From Jimgerdemannia flammicorona (Eukaryota > Mucoromycota > Endogonomycetes > Endogonales > Endogonaceae), in assembly GCA_003990745.1 (NCBI GenBank), contig RBNI01004843.1, positions 1 through 13,386 of the forward strand: a DNA stretch of 13,386 nucleotides, read 5' to 3'. The notes under the pieces were generated by a model, which was not told where the DNA came from, ran no database searches, and saw only the letters and a program-made list of their open reading frames with translations. Made by a program: the position numbers and the translations under genes. Shown piece after piece: positions 6,804 to 13,386 of this stretch (position 1 is its first letter; each line of letters opens with the position of its first letter).

Positions 6804-9060
6804 TTTATATAGTTTATTATTATTATATTTATATTTATTATTTAACAATCTTATATATATAAATTATATTATATTAAGTAAATTATATAGTATTATATAG
6901 TAAGTACTGAGCTCTTCAAATATGTCAGATTCTCTTCAAGATATATCTCTTAGACTAACTTTAAGTTTGTTAAAAGTAAGTTCTTATTGAAGTGTCTTTC
7001 CAAGATCTTATAGTCCTCAAACTTCTTATCTTTAAACTATCTTATTATCTCTTAGATTGCTTGTATGAAATTGAATATAAGTAAACTGAGAGAACTGAGG
7101 GAACTGACTTTATTTTAAAGAAAATGAGAGGAGTATTTATATAAAATATAATTCAATAGTTGCTAAGATATAAACCTAAATATAAATTTCAATAACTAAA
7201 TAAAATACTGGAATACAGAAAACTTCAGTTATAAGTACAAATTTGAGTACTTGTATAAATAGTTGCATAAGTTCAGGATGCTAGTAGATTTAGGTATTTA
7301 GATAAATAGTTATACAAAGAACTTAGAGCAGAATATTCAAGACTCTGAGGGCTTCATCTTTATTACTATCATCAAGACTAGAGGTCAGGGACAGGATGTC
7401 TTCAAAAGAAATGAGATCAGTGAATATTTCATCTATCTTACATATGTCATATGTTTTGTATACTTTATATATATTGCCAATTAGCAGGATGACATCATCA
7501 CTGATAATGTCATTACTGGTGATATCATCACATTTAGCAGTAGAGAGAGTAAGGCTCTCTAATCTATGAGGTTCTCTTCTATAAAATAAGGAACAAATGT
7601 GGAATCTTGGAAAGGTCTAATCTGAATACTGGGGCCTTGAAATACTGAGATCAATTCTTACAGAAATTGATCTAGATTGTCCTAGAGGATGGGATTCTAG
7701 AACTCTTTTATCTCATTACTATTGAGGGTAATAGTGGATTGGACTTCTATAGTGACTATGACTTCTAGTATATTAGTATGATAGGTTAACAATTCCTTGA
7801 AGTCTGAGACTTTGATATACTCTAAGTTGGAAATTGATTATAGCACATATCTAAAGATCTGATAAATCTTCTTAGTTATTCTTATTTTATATATATCTAT
7901 AGAGGTAGCATCTCGTATTTCTTGGAGACTGACCCAAGGGAACTTCTAGCAGAGAAGGTTTCTTATTTCATATTCCTGCCACATTCAGAGACATTTGATA
8001 GTAATAGTGATCCTTATTAGTAGAGAATATAGTAATAAGAGTCACCAGTACCCAGGTTGAGACTAGGAGTCCTTCTTATATAGGTCTTTATGACTCTTCT
8101 GATATCTTGAAATATCCTTTCTTAGACTGAGAGACCTTGATAGTTTCTGGACCTTGAGATTTGGTAGATAGCAGACATTTTATTTATAGTGAGTCTTTGA
8201 ACTATTTTAGAGTTTTGTAAGTTTTGTTTGAGTTGCTGCTGTTGCAGTTTCTTAGTAGTCCTTCTTTTATATTTCTTAAGATATTTGTCTTATAGTTGCA
8301 ATGACTCATAGTTGGTCATCATTACTCATCTTATAGCCTGGGTGAGTTATGCTATATAATCTCCTTATACTCTAATCTGGTGACTTGTAAGAAAGACTGT
8401 CTTCTGTAATAATATCACTATTATGAGATCACTATTACAATAGTTATAAATATTAATAAAAAGCTTTTTCATTATTTAAAATTGAGGGTAAAATACTATA
8501 GAGTAGTAAAGAATATCTAAAATAATATAAAATAGTTATATTAATATCTATAATTATCTAAATATAATAAAAATAATTCTATTCAAAAACTTAAATACTA
8601 TATTATTAATAGTTAAAATTTAATCAATAATATAATTAACTATAGTAATAGTTAGATAAAATAAGATAAAATGAGACTAATATTTAAATTATAAAACTCA
8701 AAAAATTTAAATATTTAGAATAAATAAAATTATTTATTAGAAAGTAAAAAAATAAAAATACAAATAAAAATAAAAATAAAAAGTCTAAAAGTTAGACTTT
8801 ATTTAATTTATATATTTATTAAACATCTATACTAAACTACAAAGCTATATATTTCTATAATACTAATTAAACTATCTTTAAAATATCTCTATCATACTGA
8901 AATATAGAAGATACCAACTTATCAATACTAGTTTTGATCTTCAAGCATATAGTTGTGAAATTATATTTTAGAAAATTTTAAATATCTCAAAATTTGAGTT
9001 TATATATTTCCATACTTACCAAATGACTCTGAATGCTTCAATGATGACTTAATTATTCTT
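6804..9060. other. AT-saturated decayed sequence, probably old transposon remains
   Basis: About 2.26 kb with very high AT, a single CpG that I could find (7914-7915), and no open frame of useful length. Minus-strand translation of roughly 7900-8400 gives fragments with many TAG/TGA stops, but no family motif could be recognised. The 8440-8830 part is nearly pure A/T with (AAAAT)-type runs. By position it may be the other half of the old element into which the Penelope-like element inserted. I see no tRNA, LTR end or gene. Confidence 0.55.
8780..8800. repeat. Perfect 9-bp inverted repeat (hairpin)
   Basis: AAAGTCTAA, loop AAG, TTAGACTTT, directly after an (AAAAT)-like run. It is a perfect stem in AT-rich sequence; it could be chance or a remnant of a transposon end. 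No function is inferred. Confidence 0.7.
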
Positions 9061-9274
9061 TGTTCTTGATAACACAATTATCGTTTTACTTCATATAGCT
9101 TTATTGAATTTTGTCATATTCAAATCTTCTGATGCTTTCTCATGCAATTGAGATGATATGTTTGAAACAGCAATGCAAGAATGATCAACAGAGTAGATGT
9201 GCCCCTGGATCACAACCAAGCTATATTAGTGTGCAGTGATTTTGTTCGTGATGTCGGAGACGGATTCTTCAGAC

Positions 9275-9303
<29 letters not shown>
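9275..9303 (+). repeat. A29 homopolymer
   Basis: Uninterrupted run of 29 adenines about 200 bp inside the CpG-normal region. It could be the poly(A) end of an old retroposed copy or simple slippage. No target-site duplication or recognisable retroposon body was seen beside it. Its exact length may be affected by sequencing error. Confidence 0.85.
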
Positions 9304-9306
<3 letters not shown>

Positions 9307-9786
9307 GCAATGTATAGGTTTCGCATTGGTCGACCCTTTGTCAATTGTGTAACGCTGTATCGATGTACCCGAGAACCTATCACTTCCCAATTTTCTCCCC
9401 AGAGACGTCGTCCGGTGCTATTTAATTTTGGAGTGGATGTTCGAATCGCCTTGCTCGCAGATATTTGACAATGCCATCCTCCTGCTTGGCATAAGGAAGA
9501 GCAAACAGATTCTATTTACAGGCCCGCGATCAGGTTCAATGCTCAATCACGGGGTTGGGTTACGATTGCGACGCGTAGGGTTGCTTCATATTCTCTTATA
9601 TTATATTGGATATTATTCACACTCTGTCGCATCCCTCTTTTTTTAAATACAAATAAAATAAATGGAAATAAATGAATAAATAAAAAATAAATAAAATGCG
9701 ATCTGAAGTAATCGTTTTGCACGACTATCCTACCGAACGAGTAACGGGTATTTGTCCTTACCGAATATGAACTTAGCACTCAATTT

Positions 9787-9812
9787 CGACCCCACGTGGC
9801 GACCCCAAATGG
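9787..9812 (+). repeat. 13-bp imperfect tandem duplication containing a CACGTG box
   Basis: CGACCCCACGTGG is followed directly by CGACCCCAAATGG, two copies differing at two positions. The first copy contains the palindrome CACGTG (9793-9798), a possible bHLH E-box. There is no gene close enough to assign it a role. Confidence 0.6.
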
Positions 9813-10074
9813 CGAAAGTCCGTTGCTAAATCGGCCTATGCCAAAATATTTGATGGCGCAGAGGTCGATATCGTCCATATTAGCTTTGCGATTGCTAAAG
9901 TTCATGGTGCTGCCGGCCTCCAATGAGGACTCTGATGACGAGAAGGGCCCTCCCAATTAGCTTAATCGCTGCCGAATGCGGTTCGTATGACAAATTGAGG
10001 GGGTGCTACTATTGTTGTTATCCATTCTTGGTATCCAGATTTTCGTCGGCCTTCATGAGTTACAGTTACGATAT

Positions 10075-10088
10075 AAAAAAAAAAAAAA
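10075..10088 (+). repeat. A14 homopolymer
   Basis: Run of 14 adenines in the intergenic region, without a recognisable retroposon attached. Confidence 0.8.
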
Positions 10089-10914
10089 TGTTGCGAGGTT
10101 GTCTTGAGGACATCCACTGGTATGTGTTCACACGCATTCGATACTGGGGAGAATACAAAGCAGAAACAGCACCAGGCCCGACAATCCATAAAAGTGATGC
10201 GAGGTTGCCAAGAGCCGGAATGGGAGACGAGGAACGGAAACGGAGCTGCTGCATATGCCGGCTAATAAGCAATGTGTGGGTGGAATAAATAAATACAAAA
10301 GACCGGTTCGGATACAAGAGAAAGCGAGACACATCCTAGTTGCCACTCCGCGCACACTACACCCTTCTCTTCCTCGCATCTCCCCAAATCACACCTACGC
10401 CATACTTCCATCCTCGTCTCCCAATCTCCGGTGGAGCCCATTGTGCGGGTAGGCTCTGCACCAATAGAAAATTGTCAAGTTAGCATCAATGGTATTCGTC
10501 CTATCACCTTGATCGCTCGGATTTCATTAATCCGAAAGGGAAAGGGCAGAATAACGAGACCTGATAGAAGCTTGTTGTCACAAAGATGGAATGAACAAAG
10601 AAATTGATCATGGGAACCTCAAAGCCAGTCGCCTAAATGAAATATTCACATCATCATCCACACAAGTCGTATCATCAATTTTCTAATTTATTCGTAATAT
10701 AAATAATTTCCAATTACTCTGCTATAATAATAACACGACCATCGCGAAAACGTCCTGCGCGTGACATTATCCATGCAAACTAGCTGATTGAGATATGCAA
10801 ACAAATTGTGAAGCGGCGACGCCCCATACATGCCACCTGATCCAGATCCGGCGACCTGTCATGAAGAGACCCTCCCCTTACATGCTTTCGGAAGATAAGA
10901 TGGAATGCAGCCGC

Positions 10915-12130
10915 CTAGTCGTCGTCGTCATCCTCCGTGGTGGTGGCGGTGACTTCGAAAATGTCTTCCTCAGAGATGGCGCCGTACCTGGAAAGCAGAG
11001 TGAGTTGGATTCAAAACATTCGGAAAATCGTCAGTATCAGATGTTGTGGACAATTTTTTCCATCCCATCTCTCTTTCTTCACCGTCACACCCTTATTCAA
11101 AATCCTGTACGGTATTCTGTCCATCCCCCAAACACACCACACGCATTATACTCACTTCAGCAACATATCCTCAACCTTATCTGCGTCAAATCCGGTCTCG
11201 CCCACCTCGTCGGTTACGCGCACCAGGTTCGCGACCAGTACGCCGCCCTTGTATGCGAGGATGGCGGGCGATTCGACGAGATCGAATTCGACGTCGCGTG
11301 CCTGGACCTTGAGGAATTTGGCGAGGGTGTACTTGCGCGCGAGGTGCTGGAGATGTTCGTGGACAAGGCGACATTGGGGGATGGACTGTAGGTATTGGAT
11401 GGGGTTTGGATGGGGTTGGAGGATGTGAATAAAGATACAACGCCAACACACCTCACGAAAAGAGAAGGGCAAGACCCACGTTATCGAACAAATGGATGAT
11501 GACCGGCACCGTCCTCCACTCGTTATCTACTGCGCTTGCGTACTGTGCTGACGTGATCTCTTGCACAGACCCGAACTGTTTCCTCTTTGTAGCGGCCGCG
11601 TTCAGGGCCTGCAGCTCCTCGAGCCTCTTTTGGCGGTATTGTTTGAGGGCCTCACGGTCTTCGTCGTTCCTAGCTTCCTCGACCTCGAGCTCCTGAATCA
11701 CCAGTTCGGCCTCGTCCTTGGCGGCCTCTTCGTCCTCATGGTGGGTCGTAGTCGTGGCGGCCTTGGCGAGGACGCGCGCATTATGAGCCCGCGTACGTGC
11801 ATCCTGCGCCTGTGACATGACGCTCTTGTAGTAAGCGTGATCAGCTAGGACGCCCTTGGGACCCGTCTGGCGACCGTTGGGGCGGGGGCGGGGAACGGGA
11901 CTCGTAGAAGGGATAATGTCCTAGGTCAGGAAATGTGGGTGGGGATGCGTGAAGGGGGGGAGGGGATTACGCTAGAACTTACAAAAAGGGACGGGTGAGG
12001 CTGATTCAGTTAAACTTACGGAAATGTCAATGCCGTCGTCCTCCTCCTCCTCGTCGATCTCGTCCTTGCGGCGGTCATCCTTCTCCTCGCCGAGGGATGC
12101 GGCCTCGAGTTTTGTGAGCAGGGGATCCAT
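10915..12130 (-). CDS. phnA: Phosducin-like protein of the PhLP1/PhnA/Bdm-1 type, four exons, complete
   Basis: Exons on the minus strand are 12130-12020, 11920-11480, 11385-11156 and 10987-10915, giving 284 residues. Introns are 99, 94 and 168 nt with donors GTAAGT, GTGGGT and GTGAGT and acceptors CTAG, ACAG and CCAG. Joining them restores one frame across phases 0, 0 and 2. Residues 1-37 are acidic. TGPKGVLAD (56-64) is the class-defining N-terminal motif. A charged helix follows, with EALKQYRQKRLEEL at 127-140. The thioredoxin-like domain is at about 150-260: QFGSV, VPVIIHLFDN (175-184), SIPQCR, SPAILAYKGG (223-232), NLVRVTDE (237-244). The C-terminus ends in five Asp. The start ATG, in CATCACATGG, follows a TATA-like box by about 80 bp. 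In known fungi and animals this family works with the CCT chaperonin to fold Gbeta and assemble Gbeta-gamma in the cytosol, so losing it affects G-protein-controlled growth and sporulation. The family assignment is firm; the function here is inferred. Confidence 0.93.
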
Positions 12131-12813
12131 GTGATGGTTGGTAGAGATGGGAGTTGTGTGTTGTGGCAATCCATTGGAAACATTCCATCGCCGTCGTCTG
12201 CCTTTTATAGACAATGGGCGGCGGGGTTATTAACTCGGCAATTGTTTCCATTCTGGCAATGCTCTTGGCACCACTACCACAAATCGAACAAAACTTTCCC
12301 TCCACGTTGCCAATTTCTCCCTATCCACACTTAGACATATGATTAATGACATTACCCCTTCCCCAAAAAGAACAGAAACATCTGCAAATATCCATGCAGC
12401 GAGGCTGAAGAACATGTGTATAAGAGAGCTCAAAATCGGGGACAGGAGGGAAGATATGATTACAATATACATGCAAGGGAGAACGGGAATCCCTGTTAGA
12501 CAACGTTAATGGAGAGGAAAGACAGGAAAACAAAATGACCCAACAAAAACAAGATAGCGATAACATTCGTGAAAAAAGTAAGATGTGGCGTGCGCAAAAG
12601 CTTGTCCTCTCAGTTGGGTATGCAGCATTTCCGCTTCTCGTAAACAGCAACCCGATCCCATGAAACCGAAAAAAAATAAACATCGACCAGCTCTACAAGC
12701 AAAAGTGATTACTGAACGCATCCATACTCCCTTCTGCAAACTCTACGCCTTCTCGCCAGACCTGCTTCCCCTCCCTCTCGGCATCCATCTACTTCGCCAA
12801 ACTTCGCAAGCGT
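12131..12813. other. Intergenic region between the TAF14-like and phosducin-like genes
   Basis: This 683 bp spacer separates two minus-strand genes. Its right part must carry the 3' untranslated region and polyadenylation site of the TAF14-like gene, and its left part the promoter and 5' leader of the phosducin-like gene. Short open frames on both strands show no family signature. No tRNA or other gene is visible. Confidence 0.6.
12201..12210 (-). promoter_or_regulatory. Candidate TATA box of the phosducin-like gene
   Basis: The minus strand reads CTATAAAAGG, about 70-80 bp upstream of the ATG at 12130, with a CA/CT-rich leader (CACAACACACAACTCCCATC) in between. Spacing suits a fungal TATA promoter with transcription starting near 12170-12180. 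This is a motif match only; no expression evidence. Confidence 0.5.
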
Positions 12814-13247
12814 TTATCCGTCCCGATGCTTCTTGCGCTGCATGGATACACTCGTGAAATCCCACAACTTTCTCAAAAGATTCTCGCCGAGAGTGTATAG
12901 GTCCATGACGAGTTCACCTGAAAAGACCAAGTTTGGGTGCCAGGGAAGAAAAATGACGAGGGGATGTCAAAGAGGCACACATTATGGTGAGTTCCCGTAT
13001 TTCCGGGTCCGTTTTCTTTCTGCTTCACACGGTCCATTAATCCACAACAAATGGCATCAAATGGTGAAAAGGAAGGAGCGGTGTGAAAATGAATACAATA
13101 TAGCAATGCAAAATACGTACTTTGACCCTCATCTTCGCTGATATGCATTTCTTCGGTCTTGTTCTCGTTCACAATGCGCTGTAATTCCCATAAATCCTCA
13201 CCCTCCAGGTTTTGCAACATGTCGGCCAAAAGGTCCATGTTGACTCC
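12814..13247 (-). CDS. TAF14: TAF14-like protein, C-terminal ET (NET) domain; gene continues past the right edge
   Basis: Two minus-strand exons, 13247-13121 and 12917-12814, separated by a 203-nt intron (donor GTACGT, acceptor TTTTCAG), encode the last 76 residues and a TAA stop. The reading is GVNMDLLADMLQNLEGEDLW, then QRIVNENKT, an acidic ISEDEGQS at the splice, then ELVMDLYTLGENLLRKLWDF and a basic tail RKKHRDG. This hydrophobic/acidic pattern (L..L...DL..I....T...ED..E...DLYTL...LL..LWDF) matches the ET domain. The DLYTL...LWDF ending is closest to fungal TAF14 (Anc1/Tfg3), a subunit shared by TFIID, TFIIF and chromatin remodellers, where ET recruits short basic peptides. The N-terminal YEATS domain, which would settle it, lies beyond 13386. 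An acceptor TTCTAG at 13248-13253 shows the Met at 13238 is internal. The alternative is the ET domain of a Bdf1-type bromodomain protein. Confidence 0.68.
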
Positions 13248-13386
13248 CTAGAATAGATTAACGGTGCCAATGTGGGTACAAGCTTGGTATCATAAAAAAA
13301 ATTAAAATATAAAAAGACATCCAAAAAAATGCGAATGTTCTTGGTGGTTGTCTTTTCCGTCCTTGTGAGGTGGCATGCGCCAAAAA
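13248..13386 (-). other. Intron of the TAF14-like gene, donor not identified
   Basis: On the minus strand this segment is rich in T and A next to the exon, includes a branch-point-like TTAATC about 10 bp before the TTCTAG acceptor, and contains no good GT donor for a short intron. The last ~60 bp are less AT-rich and could be upstream exon, but no clear splice junction is visible inside the window. Confidence 0.4.

Larger units (their letters stand above)
9061..10914. other. Gene-poor intergenic region with normal CpG, beside the AT-rich block
   Basis: CpG dinucleotides reappear from 9082 and base composition becomes balanced, so this is not part of the decayed block. The open frames here are short, overlap on both strands, and include poly-lysine made by an A tract. 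None shows a family signature, splice-joined homology or a signal peptide. The region holds an A29 tract (9275-9303), an A14 tract (10075-10088), A/T-rich simple sequence at about 9645-9700, and a 13-bp tandem duplication at 9787-9812. Its right part should include the 3' untranslated region of the phosducin-like gene. No tRNA was found. Confidence 0.5.

Noticed and set aside
9436..9452. GTTCGAATC resembling a tRNA B box
   Set aside because: The bases around it cannot form a T-stem, and there is no A box or acceptor stem upstream.
9181..9468. 95-codon plus-strand open frame with poly-Lys
   Set aside because: The lysines come from the A29 tract; the sequence on both sides shows no conserved protein.
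9923..10452. Overlapping open frames of 65-121 codons on both strands
   Set aside because: They have no recognisable domain, overlap each other, and show no splice-joined continuation.
10795..11391. 198- and 163-codon plus-strand open frames
   Set aside because: They are antisense to exons 3 and 4 and intron 3 of the phosducin-like gene, whose minus-strand reading has splice sites and family motifs.
12873..13238. 121-codon minus-strand open frame taken as a whole gene
   Set aside because: Only its first ~39 codons are exon. The rest reads through an intron, and the Met is preceded by an in-frame splice acceptor, so it is internal.

Overview
The window looks like the edge between a transposon-filled, AT-rich block and a gene-bearing block in a filamentous ascomycete (Pezizomycotina). 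Two protein genes at the right end carry short spliceosomal introns with GTAAGT/GTGAGT/GTACGT donors and match fungal housekeeping families. The left two thirds is decayed transposon sequence with the C-to-T/G-to-A decay expected of RIP or methylation. No species can be named from the sequence alone.

Layout. Bases 1-2363: AT-saturated relic of a Gypsy-like LTR retrotransposon on the minus strand, with a damaged gag zinc knuckle and a retropepsin-like stretch, running off the left edge. Bases 2364-6803: a younger, GC-richer insertion. It has ~500 bp direct repeats, a third partial copy in inverted orientation at the right end, and a broken minus-strand coding region. That region contains the reverse transcriptase signatures of Penelope-like elements (LPKVHK, SSDFSSFYTA, a QxxxxxM...ANL motif B, FADT in place of a YxDD box, SIPFLDL). 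This is the most interesting object in the window. Bases 6804-9060: more AT-saturated decayed sequence with no identifiable gene. Around 9060-9180 composition changes abruptly and CpG becomes normal. Bases 9061-10914: apparently gene-free sequence with two A tracts.

Bases 10915-12130 (minus): a four-exon gene for a phosducin-like protein of the PhLP1/PhnA/Bdm-1 type, reconstructable end to end at 284 residues. Bases 12814-13247 (minus): the last two exons of a gene encoding an ET (NET) domain most like the C-terminus of TAF14; the rest lies beyond the right edge. The two genes are in the same orientation, 683 bp apart, with a TATA-like box in front of the phosducin-like gene. They are not known to act together: one supports assembly of G-protein beta-gamma dimers, the other belongs to the transcription and chromatin machinery.

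All function calls rest on reading motifs by eye; no database search was run.
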